Source: an uncultured Spirochaetaceae bacterium (GTDB taxonomy: Bacteria > Spirochaetota > Spirochaetia > SZUA-6 > Bin103). Taken from it: DNA of 9,071 bases. The stretch covers positions 1 through 9,071 of the forward strand of contig CAJWOB010000077.1 in the NCBI GenBank assembly GCA_913043885.1, in the 5' to 3' direction. The notes below the pieces were generated by a model. That model searched no databases. It was given only the letters and a program-made list of their open reading frames with translations, and was not told the origin of the DNA. The position numbers and the translations under genes are program-made. Below are positions 1-5,841 of this stretch, in pieces. Position 1 is the stretch's first letter; each line of letters opens with the position of its first letter.

Positions 1-15
1 GGACGAGCGCGGCGT

Positions 16-36
16 GGCTGCTAGTTGGCTAGCGCC
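16..36 (-). terminator. Possible terminator hairpin after the lipoprotein gene
   Basis: About 20 nt after the TAG stop at 56-58, the minus strand can fold into GCTAG-CCAA-CTAGC. Three further GGC/GCC pairs extend the stem past one bulged A. No U-tract follows within the visible 15 nt, so this is only a candidate 3' end structure. The rest of 1-55 contains nothing else I can support. Confidence 0.3.
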
Positions 37-55
37 CCGCCGCGCGCCGTCTCCT

Positions 56-1225
56 CTACTCCAGGCGGATGTCGTCGAGCTGGAACTCGGCCGGGCCGCT
101 CGCGTTCTCCGGCACGCCCCATTCGAACTCGACCCAGACGGTGGCGTGGACGAAGGAGCTGATGTCCATCGTCCCGGTCAGCCAGCCAGTGTCGGGTTCC
201 TCGACGCCCGCGGTGGCGGTGTGGATGAGCGCGGTGTCGAGCAGCCCGGCGCCACCGGCGAGGCGGATATTGACGCTGAAGTCGCGATCGAGAATCGCGG
301 GTATTAGTGCCAGATCGTAACCGAGGCGGTATTGGAACCGCAGCTGCGTCGATGGCCCGACATCGATGTCGGCTCCCAGGGTGATCGTCCCCGGCCCGGC
401 CCCCTCGAATCCGTGTAGCGCCACGAAGTCTCCCTGGATGGGGCTAATCGGCTGGTTGTACCAGGGAGTGACCTTCCCGCTAGGCACCACTTCCATGCCG
501 TAGAACGGGGAATCGATATCGAGCAGTGTCCAGCCGCCGAGGTCACCGAGCTCGAAGTCGCGGTTGAAGTAGGTGCGGCCCTACCGCGCCGCCGAGAGGG
601 GCGCCCCGCCTTCGCTGTTGAAGGCCTGGACACGGTAGTACCTCACCTCACCGGGCTTGAGGTCGCTATCGGTGAACGAGGTGTTCGGGCCGCTGTACGC
701 CATCGTGGTGAACCCACCACCGGGGATGGTGTCCATGTAGACCGCGTACGCGTCGGCGAGCGCGCTAGCATCCCACCGCACGTCCAGGGTAGAAAGGCCC
801 GACTCCGCTACCTGCAGCCCGCTTGGAGCAGGCGGAGCTCCTTCGGTGGCGACCACGACGGTAATGCCATCGGCGTAGCCCTCGACCACGGCGCGAACCA
901 GCGCCTCGCCAAGACCGGCCGCGTACAGGTTACCGTCGCCGAGAACGCTCACGACGCTCGAATCACTGCTGTCCCACCAGGCGATGTCGCCGATATTGGC
1001 GATCTCGCCCTCGTCGGTGACACCGGTCAGCTCCAGCTGAAAGGTGGATCCGGCACTGACCACGACGGTGGCCGGCTCCTCCAGGTTGATATCCACGATC
1101 GACGGGCCCAGCAGACCGCTGAGCGCAAACTGCGGGCATCCATAGAGGGTGGCGGCCAGCGCGATGGTCGCGAGCAGGAAGTGGGGACGCGTAACCTTTT
1201 CAATCAACCGGCGCGTGTGGCGCAT
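56..1225 (-). pseudogene. Ig-like/FN3 multidomain lipoprotein gene with an in-frame amber codon
   Basis: Function: probably a cell-envelope lipoprotein exposed at the surface or in the periplasm; no enzymatic motif is visible. The start is ATG 1223-1225, because GGAGG lies 5 nt upstream and a signal peptide follows directly; an in-frame start at 1309 lacks both. Residues 1-30 form a basic then hydrophobic signal ending in LYGC, a relaxed lipobox with Cys30 as acylation site. Residues about 45-126 resemble a bacterial Ig-like (BIG2) domain (WWDSSDSSVVSV, then GLGEALVRAVV). Residues about 132-213 resemble fibronectin type III (WDAS, Y-A-V-Y, YYRVQAFNSEG). Codon 215 is TAG (581-583). The same frame then stays open for 174 codons, encoding a beta-rich, carbohydrate-binding-like C-terminal domain (FELGDLGGWTL to FQLDDIRLE). 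The downstream half has no start of its own before ATG 496, which lacks a ribosome-binding site. It may be a nonsense pseudogene, a sequencing error or a readthrough gene. Confidence 0.75.
581..583 (-). other. In-frame TAG (amber) at codon 215
   Basis: The plus strand reads cta, giving TAG between ...PLSAAR and GRTYFNRDFE in an otherwise continuous frame. Reading frame is kept on both sides, so the lesion is a substitution, not an indel. CAG (Gln) is one single-base ancestor among several. At least five other genes here end in TAG (56, 2373, 2612, 4270, 6863), which argues against general reassignment of UAG. Confidence 0.85.
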
Positions 1226-1364
1226 GTGGCCCTCCGTCGATTGGGGCGTTTGCTTGGAACTTACCACGCTCGAGGAACAATTCCAGATTTCCGCCAGACC
1301 TGCTGGCAACGATCCGTTGAATCACCGGGCGCCACGCCCTATGGTCACCTATCAAGGAGCACCG
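1226..1364. promoter_or_regulatory. Divergent promoter region, lipoprotein gene / uxuA
   Basis: This 139-bp gap separates two divergent starts and should hold both promoters. The best minus-strand match is TTGCCA (1304-1309), an 18-nt spacer and TGGAAT (1280-1285). The best plus-strand match is TTGGAA (1254-1259), a 16-nt spacer and AACAAT (1276-1281). Each matches consensus only partly. A 5-bp inverted repeat, GGGCG-CCA-CGCCC (1327-1339), lies in the uxuA leader 25 nt before its start and could be a short hairpin or half of an operator. The uxuA ribosome-binding site AAGGAG is at 1354-1359. Confidence 0.25.
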
Positions 1365-2375
1365 ATGATTCCTCTAGACGAATTGCCGATGCGGGTCGGC
1401 GTCGGTCAGTTTCGCGAGCTGACCGCGGAGCAGCTGCGGTTTATCAAGCAGTGCGGCTGCGACGATTTTCAGATGAATACTCCCCACCTTCCGGGTGACG
1501 AGCGGTGGGAGTACGAAGATGTTGCGGCGGCGGTCAAGAAGGCGGAAGACGCTGGCCTGCGCCTGATGTCCCTCGAGAATGTTCCCGCACGGTTCTACGA
1601 CAAGATCATGCTCGGCAAGCCGGGACGCGAGGACCAACTGGACAACATGGCCCACACCGTTCGCGGCCTGGGGCGTGCCGGTGTACCCATACTCGGCTAC
1701 AACTTCATGCCAACCGGGGTATGGCGAACCGCCAATGACACCCCGGTCAGAGGTGGCGCGCTGGCCACCTCCTTCAACTATGAGCGGGCGCGAAAGGTAC
1801 AGCCCGGCGAGCGTACGAATTTCGGCGTCTGGGCCACGATCGAGATCGATCGGGAGTACCCCGAAGAGGAGATCTGGGACAACTACTGCTGGTACATGGA
1901 ACGCATCCTCCCGGTGTGTGAAGAGGCTGGCGTGCGCATGGCGCTGCACCCCGATGACCCGCCGGTCCCGGCACTGGGTGGCGTCGGTCGCGTCTTTCGC
2001 AACTTCGAGAACTTCAAGAGAGCGATGGAGACATTCGACAGCCCCATGCACGGCCTCGACTTCTGTCACGGCTGCTGGTCGGAGATGCGCGGCGGAGCAG
2101 GAGTGCTCGACGCCATTCGTTTCTTTGGCGAGCGCGGCAAGATCCTCTACGTTCACTTTCGGGACGTACAGGGTCCCGTCGAGGACTTCACCGAGTGCTT
2201 GCTGGGCGACGGCAACTGCGATCCCGTACAGTCGATTCGGGCACTGAAGGAGGTTGGCTTTCGTGGCTTCTTGATTCCCGACCACGTGCCGCGAATGGAG
2301 GGGGATACGGATTGGGGCCACCGAGCCCGCGCGTGGACCGTTGGCTACATCAAAGCGTTGATCAGCGCGGCATAG
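1365..2375 (+). CDS. uxuA: Mannonate dehydratase family protein (UxuA-like)
   Basis: UxuA dehydrates D-mannonate to 2-keto-3-deoxy-D-gluconate in hexuronate (glucuronate) catabolism; it is a cytoplasmic, metal-dependent TIM-barrel enzyme. The 336-residue product keeps the family's metal-ligand pattern: LHPDDPP with His195, FCHG with Cys234, VHFRD with His264, and PDH with Asp306. The C-terminal GHRARAWTVGYIKALI matches the family's closing helix. ATG 1365 is chosen because AAGGAG lies 5 nt upstream; the in-frame ATG at 1341 has no such site, and upstream sequence back to 1149 is antisense to the lipoprotein gene. It is shorter than E. coli UxuA (about 394 residues), and FCHGCWSEM differs from the usual FCxGS-type loop, so substrate may vary within the sugar-acid dehydratase/xylose-isomerase-like group. 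No uxaC, uxuB or kdgK neighbour is present. It is transcribed alone, convergent with the tRNA. Confidence 0.8.
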   Translation: MIPLDELPMRVGVGQFRELTAEQLRFIKQCGCDDFQMNTPHLPGDERWEYEDVAAAVKKAEDAGLRLMSLENVPARFYDKIMLGKPGREDQLDNMAHTVRGLGRAGVPILGYNFMPTGVWRTANDTPVRGGALATSFNYERARKVQPGERTNFGVWATIEIDREYPEEEIWDNYCWYMERILPVCEEAGVRMALHPDDPPVPALGGVGRVFRNFENFKRAMETFDSPMHGLDFCHGCWSEMRGGAGVLDAIRFFGERGKILYVHFRDVQGPVEDFTECLLGDGNCDPVQSIRALKEVGFRGFLIPDHVPRMEGDTDWGHRARAWTVGYIKALISAA

Positions 2376-2399
2376 ACCGCGCGTTACGGGCTATCGCCG

Positions 2400-2420
2400 G
2401 CCGGTCATGGGGACACCGGC
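2400..2420 (+). terminator. Weak hairpin after uxuA
   Basis: GCCGGT (2400-2405) pairs with ACCGGC (2415-2420) across a 9-nt loop, 25 nt after the uxuA stop. An overlapping alternative pairs CGCCGG (2395-2400) with CCGGCG (2416-2421). No U-tract follows. It lies between convergent genes, where a terminator would be expected, but the match is poor. Confidence 0.2.
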
Positions 2421-2456
2421 GGAGGAATACCATACCCCCAGCTCGGTATCCCGGAT

Positions 2457-2528
2457 TAGCCCCTAGGGGAATCGAACCCCTCTTTGAAGAATGAGAGTCT
2501 CCTGTCCTAGCCGATAGACGAAGGGGCC
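2457..2528 (-). tRNA. tRNA-Glu (anticodon CTC)
   Basis: The minus strand folds into a full cloverleaf. The acceptor GGCCCCT pairs with AGGGGCT and includes a G1-U72 wobble. The D-arm is GTCT/GGAC with an 8-nt loop containing GG. The anticodon stem GGAGA/TCTTC closes loop CTCTCAT, placing CTC at 2493-2495. The variable region is AAAG, and the T-arm is AGGGG-TTCGATT-CCCCT. Overall layout matches E. coli tRNA-Glu. The discriminator is A (2457) and CCA is not encoded; AATCCGG follows. The gene lies 83 nt downstream of the kinase on the same strand, and no clear promoter of its own was found. Confidence 0.93.
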
Positions 2529-2535
2529 GTGCCTA

Positions 2536-2554
2536 GCGCCCGGATCCCGGGTGC
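2536..2554 (-). terminator. GC-rich hairpin just upstream of tRNA-Glu
   Basis: An 8-bp stem (2536-2543 with 2547-2554, including one G-T pair; core CCCGG-ATC-CCGGG) lies between the kinase stop and the tRNA. No T-run follows on either strand. It could be a termination or processing structure separating the kinase mRNA from the tRNA. Confidence 0.3.
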
Positions 2555-2582
2555 CTCGCTGTATGCGAAACTTAGGGCCCTA

Positions 2583-2603
2583 GCGGGTCCGCCGTCAACC
2601 CGC
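2583..2603 (-). terminator. Hairpin 8 nt after the kinase stop
   Basis: On the minus strand GCGGGT pairs with ACCCGC across a 9-nt loop. It is followed by TAGGGCCCTAAGTTTCG, which holds only a short T-run. It is the nearest candidate for transcript end of the flaA-bactofilin-kinase unit; intrinsic termination is uncertain without a proper U-tract. Confidence 0.3.
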
Positions 2604-2611
2604 ACCGCCGC

Positions 2612-3796
2612 CTACGACAGGAGCGGCAGCGTGATGGAGACGGTGGTGCCACCGTCGGTGGAGCTGGTGATCGCCAGCGAGCCGTGATGGGCATCGATGA
2701 TGCTCTTGACGATCGCCATGCCGAGACCGGAGCCGCCCTCCTCCGAGAACGACGCAAACGGCTCGAAGATGCGCGCCTGCACCTCTTCGCTCATGCCGAC
2801 GCCGGTGTCGTCGAACTCGACGACCAGCCCACGCTGTTCGCACCGTGCCCTAAGGGTGAGGGTGCCGCCACGGCTCATCGCCTTGCGGGCGTTGTCGGCC
2901 AGGTTGAGAAACACCCGATAGAGGCGGCCCTCGTCGGCCAGCACCGGGCCGCCCACGTCGACGTCGCTGACGATCTCGATCTTGCGCGCGCTGAAGCGGT
3001 CGGCTATGGCGTCGGTGATGCGCTCCAGCAACACACCGATGTCGACCGGCGACACGTTTAGCCGCACCTCGCCGCGGGAGAAGTCGAGCAGCTCGCTGGC
3101 CAGGGCGTTGAGCCGGTCCGCCTCCTGAATGATGCGGTGCGCGTTGCGGTCGATCTGCGGGTCGGCGGCGGCATCGTTTTGATAAACGATCATCTCGGCG
3201 TAGCCGCGCAGGATCGACAGCGGATTGCGAATGTCGTGCAGCACCAGCGAAGCGAACTTGCCCAGCGTGGACAGTCGCTCCGCCTTTACCAACCCCTCCT
3301 GCGCCTCCCGCAGCTCGCGGTTGGCGCGCTCCAACTCGCGGTTGCGCTGGCGGAGGCTATCGGTAAACGACTCGTTGCTGCTGCGCACCATCGACGAGAT
3401 GTTGGCCATGATCGACAGGGCGATGGAGCTGTTCTCCGAGATGATGTCGTGGAAATCGCCGCGGCCGATGTACAGCACCTCGGTGGGCTTGCGGGCCACG
3501 ACGGTTGCGCTTCGTGGCAGGTGATCGACCAGAGCCATCTCGCCGAACAGGTGGCCGTGGCCGTGCACCGCCAGCAGATCGCGATCGCGACGGCCGTAGT
3601 CCTTCCACACCTCCACCGAGCCAGCGATCACGATGTAGAACCGATCGGCGATGTCCCCCTCCTCGAACACTACGGCCCCGGCGTCCCAGTGCTGGGCGTG
3701 ACACACCGCCTCCAGGCGGGTCAGATCTTTCTCGGAGAGCTCGTTGAAGAAGTAGATGGAGCGCAGCGTAGCGCTGTGATCGTTGGGGTCAGTCAC
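2612..3796 (-). CDS. Soluble histidine kinase with N-terminal cyclic-nucleotide-binding-type domain
   Basis: This is a cytoplasmic two-component sensor kinase of 394 residues without membrane segments. Residues about 15-135 form a cNMP/CAP-family beta-roll; its phosphate-binding-cassette-like stretch is FGEMALVDHLPRSATV (84-99). A charged coiled coil (about 140-180) leads to the H-box LHDIRNPL with phospho-acceptor His187. The HATPase domain has the N-box NLADNARKAM (Asn302), G1 DDTGVG (Asp330), F-box IFEPF (343-347) and G2 GSGLGM (355-360). All catalytic boxes look intact. The start is GTG 3796: it shares GTGA with the bactofilin TGA stop, and the cNMP domain begins soon after. No Shine-Dalgarno precedes it, so coupling to bactofilin translation is likely. 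A longer frame back to 3898 would lie within bactofilin and adds no domain. No response regulator is present, so the partner is encoded elsewhere. Whether the ligand is cAMP, cGMP or none cannot be told from the sequence. Confidence 0.9.
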   Translation of the reverse strand: MTDPNDHSATLRSIYFFNELSEKDLTRLEAVCHAQHWDAGAVVFEEGDIADRFYIVIAGSVEVWKDYGRRDRDLLAVHGHGHLFGEMALVDHLPRSATVVARKPTEVLYIGRGDFHDIISENSSIALSIMANISSMVRSSNESFTDSLRQRNRELERANRELREAQEGLVKAERLSTLGKFASLVLHDIRNPLSILRGYAEMIVYQNDAAADPQIDRNAHRIIQEADRLNALASELLDFSRGEVRLNVSPVDIGVLLERITDAIADRFSARKIEIVSDVDVGGPVLADEGRLYRVFLNLADNARKAMSRGGTLTLRARCEQRGLVVEFDDTGVGMSEEVQARIFEPFASFSEEGGSGLGMAIVKSIIDAHHGSLAITSSTDGGTTVSITLPLLS

Positions 3797-4215
3797 CCGG
3801 CGGGCGTCGACAAGCCGTCGCCGTTGAGCGACGGCTTGTCGTACAGCGACTGAATGAACTGACGGGTGTTGGCGACCTTCATGTGGCCAACCGAGCATTT
3901 GCCTTCGAGGATGACCCCGTCCTGGATGATGAGCTCGGGCGTATGCAGCTCGCCAAGCACCCGCGCAGTCGAAAGCAGCAGGATCCGCCGCTCCGCGGTG
4001 ATGTTGCCGATAACCACACCCTCGACCACCACGCTGGTGGCCACGATGTCGGTCTTCACCCTTCCCGTGGGGCCGACATGCAGCTGGTCGATGAGCAGCG
4101 ACGCACCCTCGAAGCGGCCGTCTACCCGCAGATTGCCACGTACGGCGAATCGTCCCTCGAAGATCGACTCCTCGCCTATCGTATTCTCTGCCGCGACCTC
4201 GACGTTTACCGCCAT
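3793..4215 (-). CDS. Bactofilin family cytoskeletal protein
   Basis: Bactofilins polymerise without nucleotide into filaments at the inner membrane and help set cell shape, wall synthesis sites or appendage positioning. The 140-residue product has the bactofilin core at about residues 14-112, a beta-helix of short repeats: FEGRFAVRGNLRVDGRFEG, then LHVGPTGRV, VVVEGVVIGNI, ARVLGEL and LIIQDGVILEGKC. Flanking tails are short and hydrophilic, and length is typical. ATG 4215 directly precedes the fold; a GAGG lies 11 nt upstream, rather far. The gene starts 54 nt after the second flaA stop and ends overlapping the kinase start by four bases. Its last codons hold a perfect 14-bp inverted repeat. 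Adjacency to flagellar sheath genes suggests a role in cell-body or flagellar architecture (inference); cell-shape roles for bactofilins are known in other bacteria. Confidence 0.9.
   Translation of the reverse strand: MAVNVEVAAENTIGEESIFEGRFAVRGNLRVDGRFEGASLLIDQLHVGPTGRVKTDIVATSVVVEGVVIGNITAERRILLLSTARVLGELHTPELIIQDGVILEGKCSVGHMKVANTRQFIQSLYDKPSLNGDGLSTPAG
3808..3841 (-). promoter_or_regulatory. Perfect 14-bp inverted repeat at the bactofilin/kinase junction
   Basis: 3808-3821 is exactly complementary to 3828-3841 with a 6-nt loop (minus strand TCAACG). The stem arm is CGACAAGCCGTCGC. It lies within the last bactofilin codons (around YDKPSLNGDGLS), and its downstream end is 11 nt before the kinase GTG. 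No U-tract follows, so classical intrinsic termination is unlikely. An mRNA hairpin that protects upstream flaA-bactofilin message, limits kinase translation, or is a protein-binding or repeat element are all possible. Confidence 0.7.
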
Positions 4216-4269
4216 CGTTCGCTAGGCCTCTTGCAAACGCGCTGCGCGGGGCTGCGGCCGAAGTGGAGT

Positions 4270-4977
4270 CTACCAGGTGTCGGAGATATCGTCGTCGTCG
4301 CGCACTGCCTCCTCGAACAGGTCGGACATGGCCCGTGCGCCGTCGAAGTAGACGTAATACGTGCCGAACGACTCCATTGGATCGGTCTCGATCTTGAAGC
4401 CAGTTAGGCGAATGCCGGACGGGCCGATGTAGTGAAACTCCGACTGCACGATCGACGGCGGCACCGCCACCGTCAGCCGCTTCCAGCCCACGAAATTGAG
4501 CTTGCCGAGCGTTAACTCCTTCGGCTGGCCGAAGAAGTCAAGGAACTGGACCTTGAGCGTGTGGTTGAAATTGCGGCCGATCACCCAGACCGAGATCGTC
4601 TTGGTGATGCCGGGTATCGGAATAGGCCGCACCGGATTCACGGTAAATGTGTTGAGGCCACGGCGATAGAAATCGACGCGCACGCCGAGCACGAACTCGT
4701 CGCCCTCGGCGATACCTAGGTCTACCTCTTCCTGCAACGCCTCCTTGCCGGACGGCTGCCCCTGCAACCGGCGCAAGGTGATGAGCCCCTGGTCCGATGC
4801 CATCGAGCCGCGCCAGAAGGCGGCATCCTCGAAATCGGTGACGTTGATGCGGCTGAGCTCCTGAGCGGCAGTATCGATTACCTGACCGGCCGCGCCGACG
4901 GCACCGAGAACGAGGGCGGCGAAAAGGGTGGGCGCGACGCGCCGCGAACGATGCCTGTAACGTGTCACTGGGTGCAT
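4270..4977 (-). CDS. flaA: FlaA-like flagellar filament outer-layer protein, second paralogue
   Basis: FlaA-family proteins coat the FlaB core of spirochaete periplasmic flagella. The product has 235 residues, with a basic N-terminus and hydrophobic signal segment (about 14-30; cleavage probably near GAVGAA). The mature part shares with the upstream gene the pattern G-V-R-x-x-F-x-R-x-G-x-N-T (98-110), NPVR, PIPIPG, WV-x-G-x-N-x-N-x-T (131-140), G-K-L-x-F-x-GWK-x-LT (158-169) and VP. It ends in an acidic tail, DDDDISDTW. ATG 4977 begins 2 nt after the upstream TAA, so translation is probably coupled; the reading frame back to 5307 is antisense-free but lies inside the upstream flaA and encodes no signal. 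Its length is nearer to FlaA2-type (about 240) than the longer FlaA1-type proteins. The FlaA assignment rests on recognised pattern, signal peptide and tandem arrangement, not on a search. Confidence 0.8.
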   Translation of the reverse strand: MHPVTRYRHRSRRVAPTLFAALVLGAVGAAGQVIDTAAQELSRINVTDFEDAAFWRGSMASDQGLITLRRLQGQPSGKEALQEEVDLGIAEGDEFVLGVRVDFYRRGLNTFTVNPVRPIPIPGITKTISVWVIGRNFNHTLKVQFLDFFGQPKELTLGKLNFVGWKRLTVAVPPSIVQSEFHYIGPSGIRLTGFKIETDPMESFGTYYVYFDGARAMSDLFEEAVRDDDDISDTW

Positions 4978-4979
4978 CC

Positions 4980-5714
4980 TTAGTTGGTGTCCCAGACCGA
5001 CTCGACCAGATTTACGCCGTCGAAGGGAGTCTCGAAGGTGTCGGTAAGGACGCTGAACTCGTCGAAGTAGATGAAGAAGTCGTCGACCCGCTCCCCGGGG
5101 AGCGTCCAGATGACCAGCTTGGTGATCTTGAGGCCCCTGAGGCGTGGCAGTTGCGGTTGCACCTGCTGGATGTTGCCAGGCACCCGCGCAGTCAGCTGTT
5201 TCCAGCCGCTGAACTTGAGGCTGCCGAACGGAATTGTGTGGTCGATCCCCTGATGGTCGCGCAGGTGAATCTCGATGGTGTAGTTGTAGTTCGCTCCCCA
5301 CACCCACATGTGGAAGGACTGCACCCGTCCAGGTACGCTAATAGGATTGGGCTCCTGGCCGCCGCCGTCGGCGTCCCGCACCGGAGTGATCGCTATCGTG
5401 TTGTAGCCGCCGCGGTCGAACTGCGAGCGAACACCGAGCACCTGCAAGCCGCTGCCGTCGACGTTGCGCGGGTGCAGCGCGTCAGGCCACGCATTTTTGT
5501 AGGCGATAGCAAGTTCGCCGCCCCTGCTGCCCGACACGGCCCACTGGACGGCGTCTGGATCGTCGAAGTCGTCGAGGGTGTGCGACTCGATGATCTGTGT
5601 GGCCTCGTCGGCGATCGCAACGCCGCCAGCCAGAAGCCCGATCAAGGCTACTGCCCAGGCTACTGCCAGCGGGGTCGGACGCACCGAACCACGGGTGCTC
5701 GAGAACGTAGGCAT
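4980..5714 (-). CDS. flaA: FlaA-like flagellar filament outer-layer protein, first paralogue
   Basis: This exported 244-residue protein is the first gene of the unit. Its signal peptide spans residues 1-35 (basic start, hydrophobic 15-32, AIA before Asp36). The mature domain carries GVRSQFDRGGYNT (94-106), ITPVR (109-113), PISVPG (124-129), WVWGANYNYT (137-146), FGSLKFSGWKQLT (163-175) and VP, all paralleled in the next gene. Compared with that paralogue it has a Gly/Asp-rich insertion (DADGGGQEPN, 114-123) after PVR and lacks the acidic tail. ATG 5714 is chosen because GGGAG lies 9 nt upstream and a signal peptide follows; the frame extends back to 5924 but that part contains promoter sequence and overlaps the neighbouring lipoprotein gene. 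In spirochaetes two adjacent flaA genes are known, for example in Leptospira. Translation of the second gene follows after 2 nt. Confidence 0.8.
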   Translation of the reverse strand: MPTFSSTRGSVRPTPLAVAWAVALIGLLAGGVAIADEATQIIESHTLDDFDDPDAVQWAVSGSRGGELAIAYKNAWPDALHPRNVDGSGLQVLGVRSQFDRGGYNTIAITPVRDADGGGQEPNPISVPGRVQSFHMWVWGANYNYTIEIHLRDHQGIDHTIPFGSLKFSGWKQLTARVPGNIQQVQPQLPRLRGLKITKLVIWTLPGERVDDFFIYFDEFSVLTDTFETPFDGVNLVESVWDTN

Positions 5715-5728
5715 CGTGACTGACTCCC

Positions 5729-5751
5729 TGTCGGCGCTCGTCGCACCGACA
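5729..5751 (-). promoter_or_regulatory. 5'UTR hairpin abutting the flaA ribosome-binding site
   Basis: On the minus strand TGTCGGTGC pairs with GCGCCGACA (9 bp, one T-G wobble) closing a 5-nt loop GACGA. The predicted transcript start is about 8 nt upstream, and the Shine-Dalgarno GGGAG (5724-5728) begins at the very next base after the stem. Such a 5'-proximal stem could stabilise the mRNA or control ribosome access for an abundant structural protein. Confidence 0.6.
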
Positions 5752-5765
5752 CGCAAGTACTGGAA

Positions 5766-5794
5766 AGTATGGGGCAGGTACCGAACGGTGTCAA
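5766..5794 (-). promoter_or_regulatory. Sigma-70-type promoter of the flaA unit
   Basis: The minus strand has a perfect -35 TTGACA (5789-5794), a 17-nt spacer and a -10 CATACT (5766-5771, 4 of 6 matches). The start point would be near 5759, giving a leader of about 45 nt before ATG 5714. A sigma-28-type flagellar promoter was looked for and not seen. This makes flaA, flaA, bactofilin and kinase the likely transcript. Confidence 0.6.
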
Positions 5795-5841
5795 ACGCTT
5801 TGCCTTTTGGGCGTTCTCTTAACTCGATAGCAGCCAAGGCG

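Noticed and set aside
581..583. General UAG reassignment in this organism
   Set aside because: Five other genes of the window end naturally at TAG with complete domain structures.
304..633. Minus-strand open frame across the amber codon, suggesting a frameshift
   Set aside because: Its translation is arginine/serine-rich noise. The true domain continues in the original frame on both sides, so the lesion is a substitution and no frameshift is needed.
1149..1364. N-terminal extension of the UxuA-like protein
   Set aside because: It overlaps the divergent lipoprotein gene start, has no Shine-Dalgarno, and the internal ATG 1365 has AAGGAG at good spacing.
1374..2321. Minus-strand open frame of 315 codons
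   Set aside because: It is antisense to the UxuA-like gene, with no ribosome-binding site and no recognisable domain.
3137..3853. Plus-strand open frame of 238 codons
   Set aside because: It is antisense to the kinase, which has all histidine-kinase motifs. Its translation shows no fold and reflects GC-rich third-position bias.
5794..5815. Hairpin AACGC/GCGTT as terminator of the binding-like lipoprotein gene
   Set aside because: The stem has only 5 bp with an internal bulge, no U-tract, and touches the flaA -35 box.
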